A stretch of 64,000 nt of DNA from Acidovorax sp. sic0104 (lineage in GTDB: Bacteria > Pseudomonadota > Gammaproteobacteria > Burkholderiales > Burkholderiaceae_C). Below are positions 16,703-27,492 of the stretch, piece by piece. Each line of letters starts with the position of its first letter. Within the stretch, counting starts at the first letter, position 1. The stretch is taken from positions 1 through 64,000 of the forward strand of contig NZ_JAHUWH010000004.1 in NCBI RefSeq assembly GCF_019219095.1. The letters run 5' to 3'. The position numbers and the translations under genes are program-made. The notes under the pieces were generated by a model that saw only the letters and a list, made by a program, of their open reading frames with translations, was not told the DNA's origin and ran no database searches.

Positions 16703-17866
16703 TCAGCGCGCCAGCTCGGCGGCCGTGGCCGCGTCCAGCCGACCCGACGCGGCCAGGCCCTTGTCCTTCTGGTACGCGCGCAGCGCTGCGGTGGTCTTGC
16801 CGCCCATGGCGCCGTCGGGCAGGCCCGCGTTGTAGCCCAGTTCATTGAGACGTGCCTGAGCGTCGCGCAGCGACAGCAGCCCCGTGCCGGCACCGCTGCC
16901 GCTGGCAGACGTGCGAGGCGCGGAGGTTTGCGATGGCGGTGCCGCGCCGTCCACGCCCAGGCGGCCGCCGCCGCCCAGGCCTTGGCCCTTCACCGTCTGG
17001 GCGCGGTAGTGGCGCAGCGACTGCACCATCTGGTTGAACGCATCCATGAACGCTGCGGCAATCACCTTGCCTTCCGCCGTGTTGGAGTAGCCCCCCATGC
17101 GCGCCCCGCCCGAGCCGCCCAGCAGCTGCCCCATGGCGCCGAAGTCGGTCTTGGCAGCGCTGCCTTCCGAGGCCGCGACCTGCACGCCCGAGCGGTTGTC
17201 GATGAGGGTGAGCAATGCGCTCGCCTCCTTGGTGTTCATGCTGCCGCCAATGGCCGCGAGCAGGCTGCCCGCGCGGCCGCCGACCAGCCCGCCCAGGGAT
17301 GCCGAGGCACCTCCCGCGTTGTTGTTCTGGAACACGATCTCGGGCGACAGGCCGTAGTCCGAGGCCACCATCTGCCCCTGGCCGAACTGGCTGCCCTGCC
17401 GCATTTCGCCGGACTGCATCAGCGCGCGTTCACGCGTCATTGCGTTCATGCCGGCTGCGCCGCGCTCCACCACCACGAAGCAGTTGGACTGCTGCACCAG
17501 CAGGCGCAGCAGGTTGGCCGTCGGAGGCAGGCGGTATTGCTCGCGCAGGATGGTGTACCAGCCGGCTTGCTGGTTCTCGATGAGTGAGACGGTGCCCAGC
17601 GGGCTTTCGCAACGCTCCAGCGCATCGCTCGCGCCCGTGGTGGCTGCGCCTGCTGCACTGCCCGTGGCCATCGTCTTGGCCTCGGCGTTGCCCATGCGCA
17701 TGTTCGTGGTTTCGCAGCCGCTCAGCAGCAGGGCCGCGGTGGTGGCCGCAGTGGCCAGGACGCCCAGGCGCAGGGCCGGCGTGGGGCTGCGGCGAAAGCT
17801 GCGGTTCGTGGAGCGCGTGGCAACGGGCTGCACGCGGGCGGACAGGGGAGAGATCGTCATGGGCAT
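16703..17866 (-). CDS. CsgG-family lipoprotein with C-terminal peptidoglycan-binding domain
   Basis: A 387-residue predicted outer-membrane lipoprotein. The lipobox LLLSGC gives Cys51 after an unusually long, basic n-region. Residues about 80-290 resemble the CsgG/HfaB curli-secretion fold (FVVVERGAAGMNAMTRERAL, then LTLIDNRSGVQVAASEGSA). The last 65 residues form a peptidoglycan-binding type 1 domain (LRDAQARLNELGYNAGLPDGAMGGKTT in outline). No curli subunit genes are near. The start is 17866 or 17860 (two close ATGs); no good ribosome-binding site helps choose. An inverted repeat like that before the response-regulator gene lies 83 bp upstream. Confidence 0.85.
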   Translation of the reverse strand: MPMTISPLSARVQPVATRSTNRSFRRSPTPALRLGVLATAATTAALLLSGCETTNMRMGNAEAKTMATGSAAGAATTGASDALERCESPLGTVSLIENQQAGWYTILREQYRLPPTANLLRLLVQQSNCFVVVERGAAGMNAMTRERALMQSGEMRQGSQFGQGQMVASDYGLSPEIVFQNNNAGGASASLGGLVGGRAGSLLAAIGGSMNTKEASALLTLIDNRSGVQVAASEGSAAKTDFGAMGQLLGGSGGARMGGYSNTAEGKVIAAAFMDAFNQMVQSLRHYRAQTVKGQGLGGGGRLGVDGAAPPSQTSAPRTSASGSGAGTGLLSLRDAQARLNELGYNAGLPDGAMGGKTTAALRAYQKDKGLAASGRLDAATAAELAR

Positions 17867-17948
17867 GGCGGGCTGCGATCTGCAGCAAGGTGGAGAAAAA
17901 GAAGAGGACCGAAAGGTCTGATCTTTCGCCGTGCCCGCCAACTGCGAC

Positions 17949-17968
17949 AACCCCACAGAGGTAGGGTT
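17949..17968. promoter_or_regulatory. Inverted repeat AACCCCAC-N4-GTAGGGTT before the CsgG-like gene
   Basis: Eight-base arms with one mismatch and a 4-base spacer, 83 bp before the CsgG-like start codon. The arms and spacer length match the repeat at 15371-15392, so the same regulator may bind both. Confidence 0.55.
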
Positions 17969-18011
17969 CCCGCGTGAACTATCTCCGCACAACCGCTGCG
18001 GCCAATGTCCC

Positions 18012-18491
18012 TCAGCCCTGCGAGTCCCGCCGCCGGAGCACCACCGTGATCTGGCCATTGGTCTCGATGGTGGCACGCTCCACCTCATGCAGGTGAAGGC
18101 AGCCACCAGCGCGCAGGGCGGCCTCCAGGTCGTCAGCGGACAGCAGTTCCTTGCGCATCAGCGCGCTGTTCACCTGGCCTTCCTGCACCAGCACCTGCGG
18201 CGTGCCGTCGATCAGGCGCTCCACCCGCTTGAAGCGGAAGGTCAGCTGCGCCAGCACGACGTGGCAGACGATGAGCGTGGTGGCTGAAATGAGCCCGCCC
18301 ACGAGCGAGTTGTCGCCGGCATTCATCGAGTTCTGCACCGCATTCGAAAGAATGAGCAGCAAAATCAGGTCGAACGGTGCGAACTGGCCCGTCTGCCGCT
18401 TGCCCGTCAGGCGCAGAAAGACCAGCAGGAACACATATACGATCACCCCGCGCAGCACGAACTCCCACCACGGTACGCTGGTTGTCCACAT
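18012..18491 (-). CDS. DUF421-family (YetF-like) membrane protein
   Basis: A 159-residue protein with three hydrophobic helices (FVLRGVIVYVFLLVFLRL, FDLILLLILSNAV, ISATTLIVCHVVLAQLTF) followed by a soluble C-terminal domain (RLIDGTPQVLVQEGQV...LMRKELLSADDL). This is the YetF/YcaP arrangement. The first helices carry the typical RLTGKRQTGQFAPFDLI segment. The ATG at 18491 (MWTTSVPWWE) is chosen over 18566 because homologues begin close to the first membrane helix. Function is unknown in the family; some members are linked to sporulation or envelope stress. Confidence 0.88.
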   Translation of the reverse strand: MWTTSVPWWEFVLRGVIVYVFLLVFLRLTGKRQTGQFAPFDLILLLILSNAVQNSMNAGDNSLVGGLISATTLIVCHVVLAQLTFRFKRVERLIDGTPQVLVQEGQVNSALMRKELLSADDLEAALRAGGCLHLHEVERATIETNGQITVVLRRRDSQG

Positions 18492-18616
18492 CGCTCCACT
18501 CCTTGTTGTCCTTGCCGCCAGATCGTAAACAGGTTCTTCGGTGCGCGCGTGGGTGAAAATCGGCATCTGCGGTCAGCCGTCCGCCTCCACCCTCATCGAA
18601 CACGAAAGAGCCCCAC

Positions 18617-19324
18617 ATGCTGCGTCGCCAGTTCCACCACGCCACCGCAGGCGCCCTGGGCGGGCTACTGCTGCTGGCCGCCCACCAGCGGGCGCTGGCC
18701 CTGTCGCTCTCCGACCTCACCAGCGCAGACGCCTCCGGCGGCCTCAAGGCAGCGCTCTCGCAGGGCGCGCAGGCTGCTGTGGCACTGCTGGGCCGGCCCG
18801 ACGGGTTTCTGGGCAACCCGCAGGTGCGCATCGGCCTGCCGGGCTACCTGGCCGATGCTGCCAAAGTCATGAAGTCCCTGGGCCAGGGCAAGCGCATCGA
18901 CGAGCTCGTCACCTCCATCAACCGCGCCGCCGAAGCCGCCGTGCCCATGGGCCAGGACCTGCTGGTCGGTGCGGTGCAAAGCATGACGGTGACCGACGCC
19001 AAGAACATCCTCACCGGCGGCAGTACCTCGGTCACGATGTTCTTTGCCGACAAGACGCGCGCCCCGCTGGGCGAGCGCTTCTTGCCCGTGGTGAACCAGG
19101 CCACCGAAAAGGTCGGCCTCACGCAGAAGTACAACGCGTTCGCGGGCAAGGCCGCAGGCTTCGGCCTGCTCAAGCCCGAAGAGGCCAACCTCGCGCAGTA
19201 CGTGACCGGCAAGACGCTCGACGGCCTGTACTTCATGATCGGCGAGGAAGAGCGCCGCATACGCCAGGACCCGGCGAGCGCCGGCAGCGCCATCGCCAGG
19301 AAAGTATTCGGAGCGCTGAAATGA
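18617..19324 (+). CDS. DUF4197 domain protein, probably periplasmic
   Basis: A 235-residue protein with an N-terminal twin-arginine-like MLRRQF start and a hydrophobic segment ending ...HQRALA, a plausible signal peptide. The mature part is the DUF4197 pattern: SGGLKAALSQGAQAAVALLG, VTDAKNILTGGSTSVTMFF, then YFMIGEEERRIRQDPAS near the end. No catalytic motif is known for the family. It is divergent from the DUF421 gene (125 bp apart) and lies 43 bp before the YchJ gene. Confidence 0.9.
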   Translation: MLRRQFHHATAGALGGLLLLAAHQRALALSLSDLTSADASGGLKAALSQGAQAAVALLGRPDGFLGNPQVRIGLPGYLADAAKVMKSLGQGKRIDELVTSINRAAEAAVPMGQDLLVGAVQSMTVTDAKNILTGGSTSVTMFFADKTRAPLGERFLPVVNQATEKVGLTQKYNAFAGKAAGFGLLKPEEANLAQYVTGKTLDGLYFMIGEEERRIRQDPASAGSAIARKVFGALK

Positions 19325-19367
19325 AGCTCTCCCCGAGCTCCCGCCAGCGCCTTGGAGACACCTGCCC

Positions 19368-19829
19368 ATGAACCGGACCGACCCCTGCCCATGCGGTCGT
19401 ATCCGGGCCACGCCCGGTAGGCCTGCCAAAGCCCCTGCCTTATCGTATGCGGACTGCTGCGGACGCTACCTCGACCACGGGGACGACGCTGCCGCACCCG
19501 ATGCCGAGAGCCTCATGCGTTCGCGCTACACCGCCTTCGTCCTGGAGCGCGGCGACTATTTGCAAGCCACATGGCATGCCAGCACCCGTCCGCCGTCGCT
19601 CGAGTTCGAGCCCGGCGCCAGGTGGCTGGGCCTGGACGTGCGCAGGCACCAGGCCGGGGACGACCGGGCCGTGGTGGAGTTCGTCGCCCGCTACCGCGTG
19701 GGCGGGCGGGCAGTGCGCCTGCACGAGACCAGCCGCTTCGTGTGCGAGCAGGGCCGCTGGTATTACGTGGATGGCGACAGTGCTGGCGCCCGAGCCGCCG
19801 AGCGAGTGGTTTTGAACGAAAACAACTGA
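19368..19829 (+). CDS. YchJ/UPF0225-family SEC-C motif protein
   Basis: A 153-residue protein. The zinc-type N-terminus PCPCG...DCCGRYL (Cys residues near 7, 9, 30 and 31) matches YchJ, and the body has LMRSRYTAFVLERGDYLQATWH, which is the YchJ core. One difference from many homologues is an extra Pro/Arg-rich segment between the two Cys pairs. There is no second C-terminal SEC-C motif. The last residues (LNENN) and stop codon lie within a 60-bp repeat. Function is unknown; SEC-C motifs bind zinc. Confidence 0.9.
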   Translation: MNRTDPCPCGRIRATPGRPAKAPALSYADCCGRYLDHGDDAAAPDAESLMRSRYTAFVLERGDYLQATWHASTRPPSLEFEPGARWLGLDVRRHQAGDDRAVVEFVARYRVGGRAVRLHETSRFVCEQGRWYYVDGDSAGARAAERVVLNENN

Positions 19830-19868
19830 TCGCGCTTGATGTGAAAGCGCCCATAGCTATGAAATTTG
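19805..19868. repeat. Interspersed 60-bp repeat, copy 3 (reverse orientation, spans a gene junction)
   Basis: Read on the minus strand it is AATTTCATAGCTATGGGCGC, then TTTCACATCAAGCGCGATC, then a GTTGTTTTCGTTCAAAACC tail, matching the family. It encodes the YchJ C-terminus and provides the ATG and first codons of the HAD gene. Confidence 0.8.
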
Positions 19869-20512
19869 AAGCAATCCTGTTTGACTGCGACGGCGTGCTG
19901 GTGGACAGCGAGCCCATCACCAATGGCGTGCTGCGCGACATGCTCAACGAAGCAGGCTGGGCCATCACCCACGAAGAGTGCATGGATTACTTCATCGGCC
20001 GCACGGTGCGCAGCGCCTCTGCCCGCATCGAAGCCGAGACCGGCAAGCCTCTCACTGACGAATGGATGGCCAGCTTCTATGCGCGGCGCAACGCCGAACT
20101 GGACCACCGCCTGCTGGCCATCGAACATATCCATTCGGCCATCGAACGCGTGCACGCACACCATGGAGGACGCATCGCATGCGCCTCGGGCGCCGACCGC
20201 TTCAAGGTGGAGATGCAGCTGACCAAGGTCGGTCTCATGCGTTTTTTCAACGGCCGCGTCTTCAGTGGCCATGAAGTGCCACAAACCAAGCCGGCGCCCG
20301 ATGTGTACCTGGCCGCCGCTGCCGCGCTGGAGGTGGATCCCTCACGCTGCGCCGTGGTGGAGGATTCGGCGATCGGCGTGCGGGCAGGCGTTGCCGCGGG
20401 CGCTGCAGTGTTCGGGTACGCGCCGCAGGGCGATGGCGCTGCGTTGCGAGCCGCAGGCGCCACGCAGGTGTTTCGCAGCATGGCAGAGCTTCCGGCGCTG
20501 CTGGGCTGCTGA
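19859..20512 (+). CDS. HAD-family hydrolase (beta-phosphoglucomutase/phosphatase type)
   Basis: A 217-residue HAD subfamily I protein. Motif I is FDCDGVLVDSE with nucleophile Asp9 and Asp11, motif II Ser is in ACASGAD, motif III Lys is in QTKPAPD, and motif IV is VVEDSAIGV. The helical cap (20-85) places it with GmhB/YieH/PgmB-like enzymes, so a phosphate monoester is the likely substrate; specificity cannot be told. The start codon and MKFEA codons lie in a 60-bp repeat, and there is no clear ribosome-binding site. It lies 29 bp after the YchJ stop. Confidence 0.9.
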   Translation: MKFEAILFDCDGVLVDSEPITNGVLRDMLNEAGWAITHEECMDYFIGRTVRSASARIEAETGKPLTDEWMASFYARRNAELDHRLLAIEHIHSAIERVHAHHGGRIACASGADRFKVEMQLTKVGLMRFFNGRVFSGHEVPQTKPAPDVYLAAAAALEVDPSRCAVVEDSAIGVRAGVAAGAAVFGYAPQGDGAALRAAGATQVFRSMAELPALLGC

Positions 20513-20535
20513 GTTTCGCCAGCGCGGCCCAGGCC

Positions 20536-21969
20536 ATGCCGATCTACAGCAGCAACCTTGTCCGATGGTTGTGGCGCTGCACCGTGCTGGCGGCGCTAGG
20601 TTTTCTCCTTGGCTGCTCGTCGGTGCGCCCCTGGATCAACGAGCCGCTGCCGCTCGAAGACCAGAACATCCCGGTGCGCAAGTCCGAGCGCGACCCGAGC
20701 ATCCTCGTCGCCGTCACGCTCTCGGGCGGTGGCGCCCGCGCGGCAGCCTTCGGTTTTGGCGTGCTGACGGAGATGCAGCAGACACGCTTTCAATGGAACG
20801 GCAGGGACACCACCCTGCTTGATGCCACCGATGTGGTGAGCGGTGTCTCGGGCGGCAGCATCGTTGCGGCGTACTTTGCGGCGCATGGCATCGACGGCCT
20901 TGCGCGCTTCGAGCACGATTTCCTGCGCCAGAACTTCCAGAACAGCCTGATCAGCCAGGCACTGCGCCCGGGCAACCTGGTGGACCTGACCTCGCCCTGG
21001 TTGGGGCGCACGCACCTGCTCGCGCGGCGGCTTGACGAGCTGTACGGAGGGCTCACGTTCGGCGACGTGGAGCGGCGCCCGCGCCACCCGCAGCTGTTCA
21101 TCACCGCCACCGACATGTCGCTGGGCACGGGGTTCGAGTTCACCTGGGAGCAGTTCGCGCTGATCTGCTCGGACCTGCGCAAGGTGCCGCTGTCGTTCGC
21201 GGTCGCGTCCTCATCGGCCGTGCCGCTGCTGCTCAGCCCCATGACGCTCAAGAACTACGCCGACCAGTGCCCCGCGCACCGCGCCCCGTCTGCCGTGGGG
21301 GCGCAGGCCGCAGCGGGTGACTACCGCGCCCGGCTGTACCGCGCGCACGAGCTGAGCTACACCGATGCGCAGCGCAAGCCCTATATCCACCTGGTGGATG
21401 GCGGCCTGGCCGACAACCTGGGCGTGCAGCGCCTGCTGGACCGGGCTCTGGCCGGTGGTGGCCTGCGCCAGACCTTCAGCGAGGTGGGCATCCCGCCCGG
21501 CACCATCCGCAAGCTGGTACTCATCACCGTGAACGCCGAGCGCGACCCCTCTGTCAACATCGACATGAGCGACCGTGTGCCCAACATGGCGCAGGTGGTG
21601 GACTCGCTGCTCTTCGGCACGGGCGCCCGTGCCACCCGCGAGACGCAGGAGTTTCTGCGCGACATCACCGGGCAGTGGCGCCAGTCGCTGGCCGAGGGCA
21701 CCCAGGGCGGCAGCGATGCGTTCGCGCATGACGCCGAGATCCATGTCATCCCGGTGAACCTGCGCGACGCGCCGGACGACGTGGCGCGCCGCCGCCTGCT
21801 GCAGGTGCCCACGGCGTTTTCCATCGCGCACGAAGAGGTCACGGACCTGATCGAGGCCGGCGGCAGCGTGCTGCGGCACTCGCCGGAGTTTCGCGCGCTG
21901 GTTCAGTCGCTGCTGCGCAGCGCGCCGCCAACGTCCCCTTCGCCCCAGCCGCCCAGACTGCCCCAGTAG
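20536..21969 (+). CDS. Patatin-like phospholipase, lipoprotein
   Basis: A 477-residue patatin-family lipid acyl hydrolase. A hydrophobic leader ends in the lipobox FLLGC (Cys27), so it is probably membrane anchored. The oxyanion loop is SGGGARAAAFG (63-73), the nucleophile is Ser105 in GVSGGS, and the dyad Asp is in VDGGLADNLG near 288. All catalytic parts are intact. It has no neighbours that indicate a substrate, and it converges with the GST gene 72 bp away. Confidence 0.92.
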   Translation: MPIYSSNLVRWLWRCTVLAALGFLLGCSSVRPWINEPLPLEDQNIPVRKSERDPSILVAVTLSGGGARAAAFGFGVLTEMQQTRFQWNGRDTTLLDATDVVSGVSGGSIVAAYFAAHGIDGLARFEHDFLRQNFQNSLISQALRPGNLVDLTSPWLGRTHLLARRLDELYGGLTFGDVERRPRHPQLFITATDMSLGTGFEFTWEQFALICSDLRKVPLSFAVASSSAVPLLLSPMTLKNYADQCPAHRAPSAVGAQAAAGDYRARLYRAHELSYTDAQRKPYIHLVDGGLADNLGVQRLLDRALAGGGLRQTFSEVGIPPGTIRKLVLITVNAERDPSVNIDMSDRVPNMAQVVDSLLFGTGARATRETQEFLRDITGQWRQSLAEGTQGGSDAFAHDAEIHVIPVNLRDAPDDVARRRLLQVPTAFSIAHEEVTDLIEAGGSVLRHSPEFRALVQSLLRSAPPTSPSPQPPRLPQ

Positions 21970-22041
21970 CGGGCGTGGAGCAGTCTGCGTGGATGCGGTG
22001 CCGCCCGCCTCACAGTGCGGGCGGACCTTGCCGGCGCTACA

Positions 22042-22722
22042 TCAAGGCCGCGTGTCGGGCGCCGGGGTGGTGGGCACGTCCTGGTCGTCCGCCGCTTCGA
22101 CCTGTGCGGCGTGAGCCCGCAGGTAGCCCGGGCGCTCCTGCAGCCGCTGCCAATAGGCCTGCGTGGCCTCGCCGAACTGCGGCGCCAGGTCCAGGTGCTC
22201 GGCCAGCAGCAGCGCATAGCCCACCGACACATCGGCCGCTGTGAAGCGGCCCGCGCACAAATAGTCCTGGCGGGCGACGGCGGCCTCCACCGCGCGCAGG
22301 CGGGCCAGAAACCAGCGGCTGTAGTCCTCCACCACCTGCGGCTGCCTGCGCTCGCCGGGCTCGAAGCGGCCATAGCGCAGCACCAGCGTCTGGGGAAAGG
22401 TGAGCGTGGCTTCGCCCAGGTGCAGCCAGTTCAGGTAGGCGCCGAAGGCCGGATCGGGCGGGCGCACCTCCAGCCCCGCATCGGGGTGGGCAGCGGCCAG
22501 GTACTGGCAGATGGCGGCCGACTCGGTCATGCGCACCTGTCGCGGCCCCTCGCCCTGCACCAGCAACGGCACGGTGCCCAGCGGGTTCTCTTCCAGAAAC
22601 CAGCGAGCCTTGGCGCGCGGTGGAAACGGCATCATGTGCAGCGTGTACGGCAGGCGCAGTTCTTCGAGCATCCACAGGGGGCGAAATGACCGGGCGCTGA
22701 CGCAGTGGTAGAGATGGATCAT
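22042..22722 (-). CDS. Glutathione S-transferase family protein
   Basis: A 226-residue GST. The thioredoxin-like N-terminal domain starts MIHLYHCVSARSFRPLWML; the glutathione-contact segments NPLGTVPLLV and MTESAAICQYLA are present, and the C-terminal helical domain has AGRFTAADVSVGYALLLAEHL. Cys7 or Ser9/Ser11 is the catalytic candidate. The ATG at 22722 is preferred because the fold begins there; an ATG at 22761 would add 13 residues. Confidence 0.9.
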   Translation of the reverse strand: MIHLYHCVSARSFRPLWMLEELRLPYTLHMMPFPPRAKARWFLEENPLGTVPLLVQGEGPRQVRMTESAAICQYLAAAHPDAGLEVRPPDPAFGAYLNWLHLGEATLTFPQTLVLRYGRFEPGERRQPQVVEDYSRWFLARLRAVEAAVARQDYLCAGRFTAADVSVGYALLLAEHLDLAPQFGEATQAYWQRLQERPGYLRAHAAQVEAADDQDVPTTPAPDTRP

Positions 22723-22861
22723 GGCGGGGCGGGCCAGCCAGGGCGGCGGACCCTCAGGCAAACAGGTGGCTGCAGTTTAGTGGCCCACTGTCGGCAGGGC
22801 TGTCGGACAGGTGCCATGCAGGGTGCAGATCACGCCGACTTGCTTTCTGGCCCAGCCGTGG

Positions 22862-23944
22862 TCACGCGTCACGGGACTGTCGGCGAAACTCCGCGGGCGA
22901 ATGTCCCGTCCAGCCGCGGAACGCGCGGATGAAGCTCTTCTCGTTGACGAAGCCTGCCGCTTCGGCCACCTGCTTGATGGGGCGGTCGGTGCGGTGCAGC
23001 AGGTCCACGGCGCGGCTTTGGCGCACCTCGTCCTTCAGGCCCTGCAGCGTGGCGCCTTCTTCCTTGAGCTGGCGGTGCAGGGTGCGTGGCGACACGTGCA
23101 GCAGCGCGGCCAGCGACTCCGCACTGTGCTGCGCCAGCGCGGGCGTGGCGTGCCCGGCCACCGTGGCGCCCAGCAGTTGTCGCACCCGCTGCACCAGCAG
23201 GCGGTCGCGCCGGTACTGCAGCACCGTGAGCGGCAGGGCGTGCTGCAGCATCTGGCGCAGCGCCTCTTCGTCGCGCCGCAGCGGCAGGCTGAGGTAGCGC
23301 GCATCGAAACGCAGGGCCGTCTGCGCCGCGCCAAAAGCCACCGGGCCGCGGAACAGCACCGCATACGCATCGGCATGCGGCGGTGCGGCGAACGCGAAGT
23401 CGGCCGCGACCAGTGGGATGCGCGAGTCCACCAGCCAGCAGGCCAGCCCATGCGCATTGCGCAGCACCGACACCAGGCAGAACTCGCGCAGCGCCCCCAG
23501 GTCGCGCGCCTCGGTGATGCGCAGCGTGGCGGTGTCCCCCTCGGTGGTCAGGTGCAGGGCGATGTCGTCCGCCAGCAGGCCGTGGTGCCGGCACCAGCGC
23601 GCCAGCGCCACGCCCAGGTGCGGCGAGCTGATCGATGCGCGTGCCAGCATGCCGTAGCTGCCCCAGGGCAGGCGCCGGCTGAACCAGCCCAGGGCCTCGT
23701 CGTCCAGCTCCTGCATGGCGGCATCCGAGATGCGCTCCATCTGCCAGGCCGTGATGCGCGACTGGTCGTCGTCCAGCAGATGCGGCGCAATCTGTGCCTG
23801 CGCCAGGGCCCGGTCGGCGCGCAGGCCGCGCTGCTCGTAAGCCAGTACGATGGCCCGCACGAACGCGATCGGCGTGACGGCGGGTGCAGAAGCGGGCTGC
23901 AGAACCTGCCAGACCGGCTCAGGGGGCGATGCAAGGGATTTCAC
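22862..23944 (-). CDS. AraC-family transcriptional regulator (Arabinose_bd domain type)
   Basis: A 360-residue regulator with an N-terminal OruR/ArgR-like ligand domain (about 15-200: [20 protein letters not shown]...) and a C-terminal double helix-turn-helix ([20 protein letters not shown] and [20 protein letters not shown], ending [14 protein letters not shown]). It is divergent from the acyl-CoA synthetase that opens the liuB-liuD block, so it probably activates that block in response to a fatty or branched acyl compound (inference). The 164-bp intergenic region contains TTGC-N10-GCAA near 23976-23993, a possible half-site pair, but this is weak. Confidence 0.9.
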   Translation of the reverse strand: MKSLASPPEPVWQVLQPASAPAVTPIAFVRAIVLAYEQRGLRADRALAQAQIAPHLLDDDQSRITAWQMERISDAAMQELDDEALGWFSRRLPWGSYGMLARASISSPHLGVALARWCRHHGLLADDIALHLTTEGDTATLRITEARDLGALREFCLVSVLRNAHGLACWLVDSRIPLVAADFAFAAPPHADAYAVLFRGPVAFGAAQTALRFDARYLSLPLRRDEEALRQMLQHALPLTVLQYRRDRLLVQRVRQLLGATVAGHATPALAQHSAESLAALLHVSPRTLHRQLKEEGATLQGLKDEVRQSRAVDLLHRTDRPIKQVAEAAGFVNEKSFIRAFRGWTGHSPAEFRRQSRDA

Positions 23945-24108
23945 GCGGGCCAGTGTGCCCCAGGCGTGGCACGATTTGCAACCATTGTGGCAACCCGGGG
24001 CGGGTTGGCGCTTCTATGCTTACGCATCGCAGCCCGGTCCACGGGCGCCACCGCCTGCCGCCGCTTGTCGCCACATGGACCGCGCAGGCCCCGCAAGGAG
24101 ACACAAGG

Positions 24109-25845
<1,737 letters not shown>

Positions 25846-25867
25846 AACACCCAGGAAGCACTACAGC

Positions 25868-27475
25868 ATGACCATTCTCGACACCCAACTCAACGCCCGC
25901 TCGGCGGACTTCCTGGCCAATGCCGCCGCCATGCGCACGCTGGTCGATGACCTGCGCGCCCAGCTCGACAAGGTGGCCCAGGGCGGCGGCGAGGCCGCCC
26001 GCGCCAAGCACACCGCGCGTGGCAAGCTGCTGCCGCGCGAGCGCGTGCAGATGCTGCTGGACCCGGGCACGCCGTTTCTTGAACTGGCCCCGCTGGCCGC
26101 GCTGAACATGTACAACAACGACGCACCCAGCGCGGGGCTTATCGCGGGCATCGGCCGCGTGAGCGGCGTGGACTGCATGATCGTGTGCAACGACGCCACG
26201 GTGAAGGGCGGCACCTACTACCCGCTCACCGTCAAGAAGCACCTGCGCGCGCAGGAAGTGGCGCAGCAGAACCACCTGCCCTGCATCTACCTTGTGGACT
26301 CCGGCGGCGCCAACCTGCCCAACCAGGACGAGGTCTTCCCCGACCGCGACCACTTCGGCCGCATCTTCTTCAACCAGGCCAACATGAGCGCCCAGGGCAT
26401 CTCGCAGATCGCCGTGGTCATGGGCAGCTGCACGGCCGGCGGCGCCTATGTTCCCGCGATGAGCGACGAGTCCATCATCGTCAAGAACCAGGGCACCATC
26501 TTCCTGGGCGGCCCGCCGCTGGTCAAAGCCGCCACCGGCGAAGTGGTGAGCGCCGAAGACCTGGGCGGCGGCGACGTGCACACCCGCCTGTCGGGCGTGG
26601 CCGACCACCTGGCGCAGAACGACCTGCACGCACTGCAGCTGGCCCGCAATGCAGTGCGCAATTTGAATAAAAACAAGGCTCCAGCCCTTGCTGATCAAGC
26701 GCCGGTAGCTCCTAAATTTGGAGCGGAAGAGCTTTACGGCGTGATCCCCGTGGACACGCGCAAGCCCTTCGACGTGCGCGAGATCATCGCGCGCATCGTC
26801 GACGGGTCGGAGTTCGACGAATTCAAGGCGCGCTACGGCACGACGCTCGTCACGGGCTTCGCGCGCATCGAAGGCATGGCCGTGGGCATCATCGCCAACA
26901 ACGGCATCCTGTTCAGCGAATCGGCCCTGAAAGGCGCGCACTTCATCGAGCTGTGCTGCCAGCGCAAGATCCCGCTGGTGTTCCTGCAGAACATCACCGG
27001 CTTCATGGTCGGGCGCAAGTACGAGAACGAGGGCATTGCGCGCAACGGCGCCAAGATGGTCACGGCCGTGGCCACCGCGAGTGTTCCGAAGTTCACCATC
27101 ATCATCGGCGGCAGCTTTGGTGCCGGCAACTACGGCATGTGCGGCCGCGCGTACAGCCCGCGCTTTTTGTGGATGTGGCCCAACGCGCGCATCAGCGTCA
27201 TGGGCGGCGAGCAGGCGGCTGGCGTGCTGGCCACCGTCAAGCGCGACGGCATCGAGGGCAAGGGCGGCCAGTGGAGCGCCGAGGAAGAAGAAGCCTTCAA
27301 GGCCCCCATCCGCCGCCAGTATGAAGACCAGGGCCACCCCTACTACGCCACCGCGCGCCTGTGGGACGACGGCGTGATCGACCCCGCCGACACGCGCCGC
27401 GTGCTGGCGCTGGGCCTGGCCGCCACGCGCAATGCGCCCATCGAGGACACGAAGTTCGGCCTGTTCCGCATGTGA
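25868..27475 (+). CDS. liuB: Methylcrotonyl-CoA carboxylase, carboxyltransferase (beta) subunit
   Basis: A 535-residue carboxyltransferase subunit, which with LiuD carboxylates 3-methylcrotonyl-CoA. The crotonase-like halves are present: N-terminal [16 protein letters not shown] and [17 protein letters not shown]-terminal [15 protein letters not shown] and [19 protein letters not shown]. The last segments are typical of MCC beta rather than propionyl-CoA carboxylase. Length matches the family. It starts 23 bp after the synthetase stop. Residues about 265-289 ([20 protein letters not shown]) are encoded by DNA that matches a 60-bp interspersed repeat, in the linker between the two halves. Confidence 0.94.
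   Translation: MTILDTQLNARSADFLANAAAMRTLVDDLRAQLDKVAQGGGEAARAKHTARGKLLPRERVQMLLDPGTPFLELAPLAALNMYNNDAPSAGLIAGIGRVSGVDCMIVCNDATVKGGTYYPLTVKKHLRAQEVAQQNHLPCIYLVDSGGANLPNQDEVFPDRDHFGRIFFNQANMSAQGISQIAVVMGSCTAGGAYVPAMSDESIIVKNQGTIFLGGPPLVKAATGEVVSAEDLGGGDVHTRLSGVADHLAQNDLHALQLARNAVRNLNKNKAPALADQAPVAPKFGAEELYGVIPVDTRKPFDVREIIARIVDGSEFDEFKARYGTTLVTGFARIEGMAVGIIANNGILFSESALKGAHFIELCCQRKIPLVFLQNITGFMVGRKYENEGIARNGAKMVTAVATASVPKFTIIIGGSFGAGNYGMCGRAYSPRFLWMWPNARISVMGGEQAAGVLATVKRDGIEGKGGQWSAEEEEAFKAPIRRQYEDQGHPYYATARLWDDGVIDPADTRRVLALGLAATRNAPIEDTKFGLFRM
26660..26728. repeat. Interspersed 60-bp repeat, copy 4, inside liuB
   Basis: On the minus strand the order AAATTTAGGAGCTACCGGCG, CTTGATCAGCAAGGGCTGG, AGCCTTGTTTTTATTC follows the family layout. 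The base composition is visibly more AT-rich than the surrounding gene. It keeps the liuB frame and codes for the linker between the two carboxyltransferase halves. Confidence 0.75.
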
Positions 27476-27492
27476 CCGTGCCGGGAGCCGCC

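Noticed and set aside
23976-23993. TTGC-N10-GCAA as a firm AraC operator
   Set aside because: Only four bases per arm match; too weak to list as a feature.
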